From the NCBI GenBank assembly GCA_016165875.1, contig JABBOT010000014.1:15048931-15112930 (forward strand): DNA of 64,000 bases, given 5' to 3'. Source of the stretch: Acanthopleura granulata. Taxonomy: Eukaryota > Mollusca > Polyplacophora > Chitonida > Chitonidae. Below the pieces are notes generated by a model. It did not search any database. It saw only the letters and a program-made list of their open reading frames with translations, and was not told the DNA's origin. Both the position numbers and the translations under genes were made by a program. Below, one piece after another: positions 11,270-22,436 of the stretch. Within the stretch, counting starts at the first letter, position 1. Every line of letters begins with the position of its first letter.

Positions 11270-12735
11270 AAAGTTTATTTGTTTTCTCTTTCCCTCTCCG
11301 ACAGATTTACACCTCATCCCTGAGGAATGATTTCCGGCAGCGATTTTTCTAGTGCTTTGTGACGTCTCCGTCAAATTGCTGATCAACTACGACCGATCTT
11401 TTATAAAATCCAATAACACTACAACTTTGTTCTACAATTTGATTATACCTGAAGAATGTTTTTGTCCATTATTTGTACACATATTTTCATTGTGTTGACA
11501 GACAAATTTCTCTTAAGCGGTGAGTAGGCCTTAGATTTTGAAGCCGTTTTTCTGCCTATTTTCCAAGCCTATCTTCTGTGTAACAGCACAAAAACACACG
11601 CTTGCAGTCAACGGCCAATAAATTCTATTTTGGGAAGCCTACATATCTTCCGTGGCCTATGCTGCTTTGTCTGTAGCATGAAAAAGCACCTGAGAGTAAC
11701 TCTTCGATTTATTGGATGCGTCTGCAAAGAGAAATATCCAGGACTCGACTAAGGCACTTCATATACTCCACAAGAGATGGCATGAATTCCAGCAATCGGT
11801 TTGTCGTTTCCGAGAAAGTGAATTATACTTGGTGAAGGTCGGATTCACGACTGGAATGCCAGTCTGCAGGTGACAATGTATCAATATCTGTGTAAGTCTA
11901 CACTGGATGGTATCATCTATACTGGTCTTTCTGCTGTGACATCTTGTTAGAAAACACGTGATGCCATTAAGCACGAATCAAATCAACTACTTCACCGGAC
12001 AGCGGTGCTGTTGGTGCTACGTCTCAGCAGACAGCAGATAGCAGACACAGTGATTAAAGCTAAAATGTGCTGAATAAATACAACTGTATAGGATTAAAGT
12101 TGTATCTAATAAGAATGTCTGTTACATCCCATACAGTGATGTAATGTAATGTTATAATACATGGCCCTGGTGTGGAACCCCACGTAGAGTTAGTGCGGTA
12201 CGGACTTTTCTAACAGTGTAGATGTATCCAATTTTTACCTCCACCACAGTAGAAGCTAAGGGCAGCTGTCGGGGTATTAATGCGTCTGTAGCACTAGACA
12301 AAAGGGAAATCTGCTGAAGGATTAGGTATAGGCCTAGACAGTCAGATTGTTAACAAAACCGACGATGATTTGCTCACCTATGTCCATACAGCCTTCCGAT
12401 CGAAACGGTTGGGGTTTGTTCCTGTTGAGTGGTTTAAAGGTTTTCAATCTCATCTGGAATGAGCCTGGGAGAAAACTGGGCCGGTCTGTCACAAGCGTCA
12501 CGACTTCTGTGTGTAGGGTTAATGGAAAACTGACTCCACTGAGATTTTTCAAGGGTTAGAGACTCAGCGTACACAGCGAAACACTCAAATCTAATGCTAA
12601 ACCCAGCCAAGTTTAACACGTTAAAATTGGCAATCATGTTACTTCTTTGCCTCTCAGCGTTCGCGCTTACCCAGTGTTACACCATGTTTTGTGTCTTTGG
12701 CATGACATTATGGTAAAGCGCCTCTAGCAAATCGC
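11270..12735 (+). pseudogene. Decayed copy 1 of the unnamed multi-exon family (modules F, E, C)
   Basis: Module F (11.27-11.55) starts with a strong splice-acceptor-like signal: a pyrimidine stretch, then CCGACAG at 11298-11304. It matches the minus strand of 31.2-31.56 kb, which has its own TTTCCAG at the same place. Module E (11.69-12.04) keeps the peptide IPAIGL in the frame shared by other copies. Module C (12.33-12.73) is the reverse complement of the 35.3-kb and 32.5-kb modules. Stops interrupt every frame. Downstream, module A appears only after the 12.8-15.3-kb insertion. Product unknown; whether it was ever a gene is inference. Confidence 0.45.
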
Positions 12736-13344
12736 CGATATTGTCGCTCATGAATGAAGTTTGATATGTGCAATACTTTAGACAGCACTTCGCAGTTAGT
12801 GGCTAGCTATGAAACGGATAAAGATATAATAGGCCGTATCTCAATTACTCCTAAACCTATAGGTTTCAAATTTAGCACCTAAATGAAACTTCATACCGGC
12901 TGTTACGTGATGTACGTAGTTCCCAAATAATTACTTGAATAACTGTTTACTCTTTATCTAGATTAATACTACACATACATGCTTCAAATTTAGTCTATTA
13001 AACAAACTTCATACGGGCTATCCCGTGATGTACATAGTTCTCAAATCCACTTCAACGGGGCCCAAAGTTGGAAGCATGTAAGGCAAACGTGTGAATAATG
13101 AGAAAGATTGAGGTGTTCCTCCTCTTTCTGTCGTTGATGATCTTGGCAAAAAAAAAAAAAAAACAACAAACAAACAAACTTTTTTCAAGCACAGAAAAGG
13201 CAAACTCAAGATGAGACTAGTGACATAATAAATACGTTACAAAGAAATAAAGCGATAGGTTGCGTTATGATTAGTCACCGTATGATGAAATCAGTTGTTC
13301 TTTCTATAAACAAACCTTCATAGCTTTTATTTCATTATTGACCT

Positions 13345-14495
13345 AGGACTAAGACTTTCCCAAATGCCTGGGAAAGGACACATGTCATTCCTATATTTAA
13401 ATAAAACGACAAACATCCTCCATCAAATTATCGACTAATTTCTGTCCTAAGCTGTATAGGAAATATAATGCAAAGAATAATATTCAAGCATGTCTATAAC
13501 CACTTCATTTTGAACAATGTTTTTCATGAGTAATCGTCAGGATTTAAGCCTGGCCACTCTACTGTATATCAGCTAATAGAATTTTATCACAGTCTGTGTC
13601 AAGGATTAGAAAACGGCGACATCAACGGTGTGATTTTTCTACATGTATCAAAGGTATATGAAAGTGTATGCATAAAGGTTTACTATTTAAACTTCACCAA
13701 AATGATATTGAGTATTATTTCTTAGAATGGTTTAGAAGTTATTTAACAGACCAAAAACAAAAGTTCGTGGTAGATAATGTCGAGTCCGATTCTAGGTCAA
13801 CAAACGCTGGGGCACCCCAAGACTCTATTATTGGACCTGTTCTCTTTTTGTTGTACATTAATAATTTTTGCTGATAACATATTAAGTATGTCTTGTCTGT
13901 TTATCGATGACACCTGAATCCAGTAATCCTCGCCAAATGTTCCTGAAATGATATCGAATCATGATATGAAAACGAAGTCCAGGCAATGGAGTATGCAACT
14001 CAGTGTATTAAAATCAATATATGTACCGTTTACCACAAATTTCTTCAAAGGCCAGCAGAAAGTTTAATTGCGCTATTAAAGAATCACCAAACCACAAACA
14101 CCTGGGAGCTTTTCTGCAAGGAAATTGTAAAAGGTATTCCCATATTAATTATGCTATCAAAGTTGCATCCAAAAAATAGGGATACTTCGAAAGATTGAAT
14201 ATCAAGTTAGTAGAGAATCATTAGCGAGATACATAACTTATATGTATAACAAATATTGGGCCTATATTAGACTTTTCATGTGTTGTCTGGGACAACTGCT
14301 GTCAGAAACTAACCAATCGATTAGAAAGATTTCAACTTTCCGTTGCCTGAATTTTCACTGGTATCCCGATTTATACAAATAAAGAATGTCTGTATTACGA
14401 AACTGGCTAGGAAAAATTGGCTGATGGACTGAAAACAGCTAGGTTAAAAGTAATGTACAAGATCCACCAAGACAACGTTCCTCTGTACAACTGTG
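13345..14495 (+). pseudogene. Dead LINE reverse transcriptase, jockey/CR1-like
   Basis: Remnant of a non-LTR retrotransposon polymerase, which copies element RNA at a nicked target. In shifting plus-strand frames one can read the conserved order: SNYRLISVLS (about 13.43 kb), SGFKPGHST (13.54), GAPQDSIIGPVLFLLYIN (13.81-13.86), and FIDDT at 13.90 where the catalytic box normally reads F/Y-ADDT. The C-terminal signature ETGWEKLAD lies near 14.4 kb. Several frameshifts and stops are present. The endonuclease domain and the element's ends are absent. Nested within the 12.8-15.3-kb inverted-repeat element. Confidence 0.88.
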
Positions 14496-14557
14496 TTTTA
14501 TTTCTTATGTCATAGTCACTAATGTTATGTACTATTCTTAATGTTTACTTCAAAATC

Positions 14558-14801
14558 ATAGTCGGTTAGCGCGCTAGCGCAGCGCAATGACCCAGAAGCC
14601 TTCCACCAATGCCGTCGCTGTGAGTTCAAGTTCAACTAGTGATGGCTTACGTGGGAAGTTCTGTTGGCAGCCTGTGGATGGTCGTGGGTTTCCCCCCGGC
14701 TCTGCTCGGTTTCCTCAAATCATAATGCTGGCCGCCGTCGTATAAGTGAAACATTCTTGAGTATGGCGTAAAACACCAATCAGATAAATAAATCAATAAA
14801 T
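14558..14801 (+). mobile_element. Family-1 SINE, well preserved
   Basis: Contains GTCGGTTAGCGCGCTAGCGC (A box region), TGAGTTCAAGTTCAAC (B box), ATAATGCTGGCCGCCGTCGT, AAACATTCTTGAG and GGCGTAAAACACCAATCAGA, then an AAATAAATCAATAAAT tail. One of the best plus-strand copies. Confidence 0.93.
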
Positions 14802-15350
14802 CAGAATCATAGTGTGTTATATTTCATGTGACATTATTTTGATTGTGTCACACTGTCTGTCATGCATGTGTTTAAATTAGAGAGAGAGTTTTCTGAACTT
14901 GTCTGCCAAACCCTTGTTTTTCTGAAAACAATAAAAAAAGTTAAAACTATATGAAGCCTGTATGTGTAGTATTAATGGAGATACAGAGTTATTCAAACAG
15001 TTACTCACAGAGAAGCCCCCTGGTGTTGGAATTATACAGAGATACAGAGTAGACAGTTATTCAGAAAGTTATTCGCAGAGGCGAACCCTGGTGTTGGAAT
15101 TGGGAACTATGTACATCACGTGATAGCCCGTATGAAGTTTGTTTAACAGACTAAGTTTGAGGCCTGTATGTGTATTATTAATGGAGATACAGAGTAGACA
15201 GTTATTCAAAAAGCTATTCCCAGACGCGAACCCTGGAATTGGGAACTATGTACATCACGTGAGACGTTTGATTAATAGATTAAATTTGAAGGTTATAGGT
15301 GTAAGAGTAATGGAGATACCGTATTTTATATCTTTATCTAAATAATGACC

Positions 15351-15360
15351 GCCCCCCCCC
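15351..15360. repeat. C homopolymer
   Basis: Run of about 10 C immediately after the right arm of the inverted-repeat element. Confidence 0.8.
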
Positions 15361-15759
15361 TCGGAATAGCTGAGTGACTGGGCATGATTCAGACACATAT
15401 TTGATTATCGACGCTGTATATACTAAAATGGAACACCCTTTTATGAAACTGACTTTATTCATTCGCCTAAAACATTCATTGCGTAATTTCGTCATCATTG
15501 AAAATTGTGGACTGCTTCTCTTTGCATGAATCGGTCCTAATTTTAATTTTTCATGTACTTTTTAGTTCTTTGGTGGTTTGTCGTTTTGGAAATTGGCCTT
15601 TCCGATCGTTTACCCGGAACGCTCATTTTGTTTGACGGCACGTGTGCCAATGTCGGCTTCGACGTATACGTTCACAGGGAAGATTGACTGCATAACATGA
15701 CAGCTTAATGTATAGCTAACAGATTTTCTGAGAAACCCAGTCGACTGACTTCAAGGTCT

Positions 15760-15868
15760 TCTGTCTTTACAGAGAATAAGCGAGAGGACCCGATCAAATG
15801 TGGATACGTAATATCAGAGAGTGTGTGTGCGGATATTAAAGCAGGGAACATCAGTCATCTGTAAAACC
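15760..15868 (+). pseudogene. Module A fragment (5' exon edge) of family copy 1
   Basis: TTCTGTCTTTACAG (acceptor, AG at 15771-15772) is followed by an open stretch reading KREDPIKCGYVISE. The minus-strand copies at 46.1 and 52.06 kb read REESIRYGYVITE and REEPIKYKYVISE in the corresponding frame. The frame closes at a TAA at 15862. This is the clearest evidence that module A derives from a spliced coding exon. Confidence 0.45.
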
Positions 15869-15964
15869 CACCGCTTTTCGCCAGCCATTTGGTCACTAAA
15901 ATCGCAGCCAGACAGCGGTTGGCCAGATTCGAACACGGGACTTTACTGATCAAGGGCCGATCTG

Positions 15965-16620
15965 CTTGTATAAAATCGAAGAGCAGTGTACAAGTTTACT
16001 GAGTTTGATAATAACCTGCAGAATGTTATGTCCATCATATGGGCACATACTTTCGACGTCCATATCACAGATGAATTTCGTAGGTTTAAGGTTTAAGGGC
16101 TGCTGGTCTATTTCCTGTTTTATTTGATTTATTTATTTTTGGCAGACCTTCTCACGTATGACCGGAGAGAAAGCCAGTGATCGCATTGGTGGGTGATTTC
16201 TAAGTCTTCACGGGACGCTAACCCGCTTACCAACTGAGCCACGGAGGCCCTCTTTCCTGTTTTAACAGTACAAAGCCAAAGGCTCGAAGAGAATCTTGAT
16301 GAAATGTGATTCTCTCTCGACCTCGCACTGATTTTGATGTGCTTTGACTCGGAGTTCATTACACATAAAATGGACTTGTCAGCAAAGGGATATCTTCAGA
16401 ACTCAATTAAGGAATGTCATATAAAAAGACATTCTGGGTTCCAGTGATCGGTTTGGCGTTTCTATGACGGTGAAATGCCCTTGCTGAGAGAGTGGTTGAC
16501 GACCGCACTGCGAGTCTGATATACATTGAATAGTACTATCTATACATTTTTTTTCACTGTCACATCTTGTCAGATGAAAGGTATTCACGTTTAACACCAA
16601 TCATATAGTATTATGCTTCG
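15965..16620 (+). pseudogene. Decayed copy 2 of the family (modules F and E), split by a SINE
   Basis: Paralogous to 11.40-11.97 kb: ATAAAATCGAAGA, TTGATAATAACCTGCAGAATG and GGGCACATA in F. In E, CAGAACTCAATTAAGGAATG and TTCCAGTGATCGGTTTGGCGTTT. The E frame retains VPVIGLAF. A Family-1 SINE (16123-16252) lies between them. Stops are present in all frames. Confidence 0.45.
16123..16252 (-). mobile_element. Internally deleted Family-1 SINE with perfect 12-bp target duplication
   Basis: Flanked by TTTCCTGTTTTA at 16111-16122 and again at 16253-16264. The head (GGGCCTCCGTGGCTCAGTTGG on the minus strand) and a tail-like TTTATTTGATTTAT remain, but the central core present in other copies is missing. 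The perfect duplication argues that this short form is what was inserted. Confidence 0.9.
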
Positions 16621-17001
16621 CTGGTAAGAGGCGCATATTTAAACATGAAGCAGGCCTGTGCCAGTCTAGAGTAAAACATTCATTGGCTCAGAATTGATTA
16701 GATAAAGGTTTTCGTGTATCTTTCACAATAAGACAATTATTCTGTTCTAAAATTGAGAACAGATTTCTTTTTAACGGCCCATGAGACTGGTCCGGAGTGG
16801 TAAAAAGCTGTTTACATAGTGGCTAAGGTGTAACCTCAGGGCGCCGGAATGTCCCGGGGAGAGGTCACTGGAGATATTGTCTTTTGTTTTTTAATCACGT
16901 ATATTCCCGACAGTGTTGACGAAGTTAGAAATTGGTGTTAATTGTCCGTGGAGTCTCGTATATGACGAGATGTTGTTTCTAGGAGAGAGTAAAGACATAT
17001 C

Positions 17002-17069
17002 CAAACCTCTAAGCTCCAACACAGTATAAATGTGACAAACCTCTAAGCTCCAACACAGTATAAATGTGA
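17002..17069. repeat. Perfect 34-bp tandem duplication
   Basis: Two identical adjacent 34-bp copies (17002-17035, 17036-17069) containing ACCTCTAAGCTCCAACACAG. Confidence 0.95.
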
Positions 17070-17589
17070 CACGCATCTCGTTTTTGACTAGGCGCTGTTT
17101 AAGGCTAGAGCAAAAACAGATCGACGACTCTAAGTTCTTAAGCAGTAAACAGCTGACGTCCCGTACCTTAATACGTATATTTATTTTTTGTTATGTTTGA
17201 CTCATTTTTAGAAGCGTATACGGTTTGAAAAGTGTAGTCACAGAGTTACTCCGTTCAGAGGTGGATTGCGTGAAGTTGTGTGTGTTGGGGGCTGGGAGGC
17301 ATTAGTGACTGACATGTTTCCCTAGTACTGGACCAAAGGGAAAACTGTTGTTTGATTGTCATTTCAGTTTGTCGCAAATGTACTATAAAGGATAACGTAG
17401 TAGTCTGACTGACGGCAACCTTGGCATATTCAGTAACAGGATAATGATCTATTTTGATTTCAAAGTTATTGAAGAATTTTTTGGAAATCCGCCTAATTGA
17501 TGCTTCCTGCAAATCTGCTGATGTAATGTCGAAGAGTGTGTTCTCTGGGGTCCTTCACTCTAGATGCTTGGGCAAAATTGGTTTGTGCA

Positions 17590-17715
17590 TCAAGGGATTG
17601 CATGTAGTAATTACAATGGCCACAGAGAGCACTACCAGAGGCCTATCAAAGGCTGTTTGTGAGTCCCTTGTACACAGACCTCGGGGCATCAAGCTTAGTG
17701 TGGCTTCATAACTCA
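17590..17715 (+). pseudogene. Module A fragment of family copy 2
   Basis: AATGGCCACAGAGAGCAC, TCAAAGGCTGTTTGTGAGTC and GGGCATCAAGCTTAGTGTGG correspond, inverted, to module A at 28.5, 30.0, 46.0, 48.0 and 51.8 kb. The peptide KAVCESLVHRP stays in frame. It carries an internal deletion relative to those copies. Confidence 0.5.
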
Positions 17716-17898
17716 TACAGCATGAGGATGTTCGTTACTTGAGGTCTGTTGACTTTTTGTTCGCGATCCGCCAATGTATATTTATAAATAAATAAGTTTA
17801 AGGTCATTTCGGTCTTAACAGTACTAGAGTGAATGTGAACTTTGATGGTGCTGCCTCACCGGATAAATTCACAACCTGCTTTATTAACCATCACGAAT

Positions 17899-18232
17899 GA
17901 TCCGCCTCGGTGGACTGCTGGTTAGAGCGTGGAGGTCGGGAGATCATACCAAATACTTTAAAAATGGTACCTGTTGCTGCCTCGCTTGGCGCTCGGCACT
18001 GACAGTTTAGAGCAAGGAAACAGGACTGGTCGCCCCTTTGTCAGTATAATGTGACTGGGTAGGGTGTCATGTCTGGTGTCTTCGACACTATGCTCCAGTG
18101 TCGGCAGTACTTTGGCGGCATAGCTCACCCTGCTGCAAGGAGATACAGCATACAGATGTCTGCATTCTAAGGGTTCCTGGTCGTCATATGACTGAAAATT
18201 GTTCAGTAGGACGCAAAACCCAAACAAACATA
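17899..18232 (+). mobile_element. Family-2 SINE
   Basis: Head CCTCGGTGGACTGCTGGTTAGAGCG, then TTAAAAATGGTACCTGTTGCTG, GCTTGGCGCTCGGCACTGACAG, TATAATGTGACTGGGTAGGG and a tail with CAAAACCCAAACAAACATA. Better preserved than the 8.4-kb copy. The 89-codon minus-strand frame inside it is spurious. Confidence 0.85.
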
Positions 18233-18379
18233 ATACTCTAATGAATAAACTGTTGGTGAGACAAGTCTAAATAAACCAAAAAAAATTTAGGGTTCCACAT
18301 AGCCTATTGAATTGCAGCTATGGCCTAGTACACATGCTGCTAAAGGCAAAAAACATTAAGCGCCGGCGACATAATTTCC

Positions 18380-18980
18380 GGTGTCGAAACTTGTCTGATG
18401 CCACTTTCGGTTTGTGACATTACCATAGAACAATGCACTAGGATTCACCTGGATTGTAAACGATGTGACAATGTGTAAAAGATATATCTCTGTTTTTTGT
18501 CAATTAGCAGAAAGCTGTTCTCTACCTTAATAGTATCTCATGGTTAACATAGCACGTTTTTCTCATAAAAGGCAATGAATGAATATCGACTTTCGGTATC
18601 GCTTAGTAACGAGCATCCGCTGGCCTAAAGCTATCCAATTCCAGAATTCCTACGTCTCGAAGGGCAGGTTGCAAGCGAAATATGATTACTTCCGGCTCAT
18701 TTGACATTACTTCCGGTTTATTATGTTTTCCTCTTGGTTGAAAAACAACAAATGCTAGGACGATTAGTTCACTGGATGAAATTTAAGATTCGCAATCCAC
18801 CCCGTACTAAATCAAAATATATTTCATGTATAGGGCAAGGGCAAGTTTCACGGATGGAGCAAACCTGACTTCCCGCAGTGAAGTGCCAAATTTTAAACCG
18901 ACTTTAATTCCATGAGCAAATCTAGAGTTTACGACTTTTAGACAGGGTTTTTTTTTAGCTGACTCCAATAATAGAGTGAT
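18380..18980 (+). repeat. Segmental duplicate paired with 9.05-9.71 kb
   Basis: See the 9.05-kb entry for the shared strings. The order of blocks is the same, with small deletions here. Confidence 0.55.
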
Positions 18981-19394
18981 TCAATATAAATATTGAATAT
19001 AGTGTGAAGTTTGTTTGGTATAAACTGGGAATAAAGCAACAAACAATATGAACGGTTATTGGTCTACTACAAGACCTTTCCTGACTTCAGTGAGACCTGA
19101 GGGATCCTTGAACCCTTGATGAGTTCTCTTTCGTTACAGAATGTTTGGAGCCTTGCGATTTGTCTGATCACAATTTTATGAACGGATAAAAGTCAAACTT
19201 TCACACAGTCAAAATATACAACCCGAAACGTGCATGTAACAGGTGACCCAAACACCATTTGTTCCATCTAGGATAATTTATAGCCTGGTTTACTTCTGAT
19301 TTCCGACGTGTCTTCTTGAAGTTTGGGATTTGTGAGGCGCCATTCTCAAGTCGAGGATTTCTTCAGCAGAAAGCACCATGTCCTGTGAGAGATG

Positions 19395-19418
19395 CAAAAT
19401 TGATTTTCAACCATGACT

Positions 19419-19479
<61 letters not shown>

Positions 19480-20084
19480 GTAATTCTGACATCTTTGGTG
19501 GATAGTTCGAGTGGAGTTCAAATATATGAACATTGGTCGTTTCGATCAGCGGATTGCCAAAGCGAAGCATGGCGGTTATTTCTCTCGTACTGGAAACAAG
19601 GGGCTCATTGTAATGAACTGTACCTCCATTACAAAGCACAAGGAAAGAAAAAGGAGTGAAAATATCTCCTTGCTGGCAAGAGGCATGTCTTTTTCCCAGA
19701 ATGATTTCTTATTTAGTCCCCTCACGAATGGTGTCGAATTATTTGACGATAGCGATGTGTCGTCACGTTTTTCGCCAAAAATGTTCAGGACAGAAATTAG
19801 AGAAAATATACCGTTATTGTTGAAATAAATCATCACCTTTTCTCTGAGAAAGGTTTTCATCTGAGACTCAACCACGCTGTCGTGTCAAGAAAAATTTCTA
19901 ACGATATAAACACCAGCAGCCTAAGAAGTAAGTCCTTCATGTGAAGGCATGTTAGCGGCATGTTATCGAAACGACCAATGTTCATATATTTGAACTCCAC
20001 TCGAACTACCCACCAAAGATGTCAGAATTACTATATATAATATATATATATATATATACAAGTCATGGTTGAAAATCAATTTTG
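19395..20084. mobile_element. 690-bp foldback element with (TA)n inside its arms
   Basis: Left arm 19395-19546 and right arm 19965-20084 are near-identical inverted copies, beginning CAAAATTGATTTTCAACCAT, then a TA run (longer on the left), then a block containing TTCGAGTGGAGTTCAAATAT. I see one mismatch outside the TA run (GGTGGATAG against GGTGGGTAG). About 418 bp lie between the arms. Overlapping chance frames of about 100 codons on both strands lie inside. No transposase is seen. Confidence 0.9.
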
Positions 20085-20559
20085 TGTGATGTTATCTCAT
20101 GGCCATTGCGTGAAATCTAAACCGTGTTGTGGGTTTCCTGGCAGCAAAAACTCCCGAGTCCATCTACCTTTCTTATTTCACAATTTCCGAAGGATTCGCC
20201 AATAATTGGGTTATTATTGAGAATTGCCTTTTCCAAACTTTGTTTTTTCTTCCGATGTAACTAATGTGCCTCTGTTGTGTTTGATGTTGATTTATTGAGC
20301 GCCAATTTGCAGAGACGAGAAGAAGAGATGGCATAAAATACACAAAGTAATCCCACGCCGAAATGAAGAAGCAATAATACACTTGTCATTTCAGAAGACT
20401 GGATTGCTTGACACATAGGCTTGAGCCGTATGCAACAAAATTACATCAGTCATAAAACAAACCACAAGCTTCGTGTTCGCTTAAAGCAGTTTTTCCCATT
20501 GGCTGTTGAATGAAACGTGTTTTTGAAAGTGATGTGAGACACATCTTTTTCACCATGCC

Positions 20560-21005
20560 TTGCCCTAAGGGACATGGCCTGGGGCTCAATTTCCCAGGCT
20601 AACGACCCACGACCGATGCAAGCAGACATGTTTTGTTAACTTTATTAACATCCCCACCTATGATTCTCCAGAAGAAATTCTAACTAAGGGACATAAATGA
20701 AACAGCTTTGCCGTTACCTCACCCGCTGGCCGCCATGTGACGCCAAAATGACCAGTGGTGCTCGCTACCAACGCTGTCTATCTTACACATCCAGCTAGGA
20801 CATTTCTGAGAGTCCTACACAGGATATTAATGAAAGAGTTTTGAGCCGTTCGAATCCGCTTTGCGTGATTTGCCTCTAATGTGACCAGTGGCGCTCTCTA
20901 TCAAGCGACGGGTCATTCTCATGTAGTGCTAGTCCAGACGCCTAACTGCATTAGCTAATTCACATGTACAGAAGGTCTGTGCTAAAAAAATTCCACATAC
21001 AAGTG
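20560..21005 (-). repeat. Dispersed repeat paired with 40.25-40.60 kb (inverted)
   Basis: Read on the minus strand: TTTTTTTAGCACAGACCTT, TACATGTGAATTAG, AATGACCCGTCGCTT, GGCAAATCACGCAAAGCGGA and GCGGGTGAGGTAA. The same order occurs on the plus strand at 40.25-40.5 kb. No terminal inverted repeats or coding potential found; class unknown. Confidence 0.75.
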
Positions 21006-22430
21006 CCCTAATCCGAGGTGTTGTCAAGTTCCTAAATTTAGCTTTTTAGATGTTCAGAAAAGATGAGTTTCTAGTCCAACTGTGTCATGTGACTTGTCAA
21101 AAATGTCAAGCAATTATGTAAGAACAGTAAGTGTACAGGAGATCCTTGCATTTCTCTGTACAAAGTATTTAATGTAGATGTTTCTGGCGATAAAAAAGTA
21201 CAGGAAAAGATGCACATAAATGTACACAATTGATGCACAAAAATAAATGGTTGCATGGGATTTATCTTATATTACCGAACCATTTTTTTTTTTTGGCATT
21301 AAGCCATTCTTGGTTTGATCGTTACACCTGAAAAGGTTGCCTCATTCTCCTTGTGTCGAGATAAGGCGATCATTTTTCCTTTGACTGCAGATCGGTCTGG
21401 TGGGAATGTAGTATATAGCGGAAGATAACTTCAACATATTTCTATTGAAGGATAAAACAACTAAATCAAAAGCTGTTTCTTTCTTCGCTGACAAAATTGT
21501 TATCTTATCGCTAAATAACAATGGCTTTGACTTTGAGCTAACCACGTTTTAATGAGAAAGATCTCCTAAAAATGAAATGGTGAGTGAAAAGGCCATTAAA
21601 AACTGTATCTGAAAATGCCTTCACCGAATTTTTTAGATTTTTTTCACCAAAATAAACGTAGTCAAATATTTTGATTGTTTGGTGGGTTTTATGGACAATA
21701 CTGATAATGTGATATCACACAACTTTTTGTACACTTTTATGTTCAGGTCTGAATAAAGTTCTTGTGAGGAGTAATCCTCTAATGTTTGTCTGCTTATGAA
21801 ACCGCTAATATGACATTAAATTTCTGCTTTAGGGCCATAGAAAATTCGGCGTGACGTCACAGGTGAAACACGTTATCAATATGATTCATAAAACCCACCA
21901 TACACTTTCATTGCGTTCATTTTGGTGGGAAAAGAAAATCTAAAAGAGCAGTGAAGGTATTTTCAGATGCAGTTTTTACTGGTGTTTTCACTCATCATAT
22001 GTTCGTTTATACGAGGCCTTTCCCTTTAAGGAGAAAGTTCTGCAAACGTCTGCCAACGGAAAGACATTTGTACGGTTTTTCTATGTTTTGGAACCAGGGC
22101 ACATAGGACATTGGATTTTTCGGTACATATACATTGGACTTTGAATAGTATTTTGCAATTCTGGCAGACAGTAATACAAAAACACATTTCTTTGGGGCTA
22201 CACAGCTGTCTACTAATCCTGAGCTCCAACAGCAGTTTAAATGTACTGGAAACTATCCTCGGAATACTGTTTGCACATTGCTACCAATTGCGATCACATG
22301 GCGCACTATATTTACAAGGTTTGTCGAAGACAAACTTCAGTAATGAGCGCTACCTAGCTAATGACCACAGGTGTGGTTCGAATGCAATTTTTTTTCAGAA
22401 GACCATGAGCACTACTGGGTTTTAAACGAG
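21006..22430. other. Anonymous sequence, no gene seen
   Basis: No supported exon, SINE or RNA gene. Contains a T run near 21283-21294. Confidence 0.45.
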
Positions 22431-22436
22431 AAGTCT

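Larger units (their letters stand above)
12817..15338. mobile_element. 2.5-kb element with long inverted ends made of a satellite-like unit
   Basis: The left end starts GATAAAGATATAA (12817) and the right end finishes with its complement (15338). The left arm (to about 13045) is the reverse complement of the right arm (about 14950-15338). Each arm contains repeats of a roughly 130-140-bp unit with CATACGGGCTAT, CGTGATGTACATAGTT and CATTAATACTACACATACA. Inside lie a dead LINE fragment and a Family-1 SINE. It sits between modules C and A of a family copy, as an insertion would. Whether it is a DNA transposon or nested satellite units is undecided. Confidence 0.65.

Noticed and set aside
15351..15360. 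C run as a possible assembly join
   Set aside because: Similar C or G runs occur at 131, 5982 and 23779 in this window, so it is probably ordinary sequence.
17958..18227. 89-codon minus-strand frame
   Set aside because: Entirely within a Family-2 SINE.
19511..19875. Overlapping frames of about 100 codons on both strands
   Set aside because: They lie inside the foldback element, have no domain features and overlap each other.
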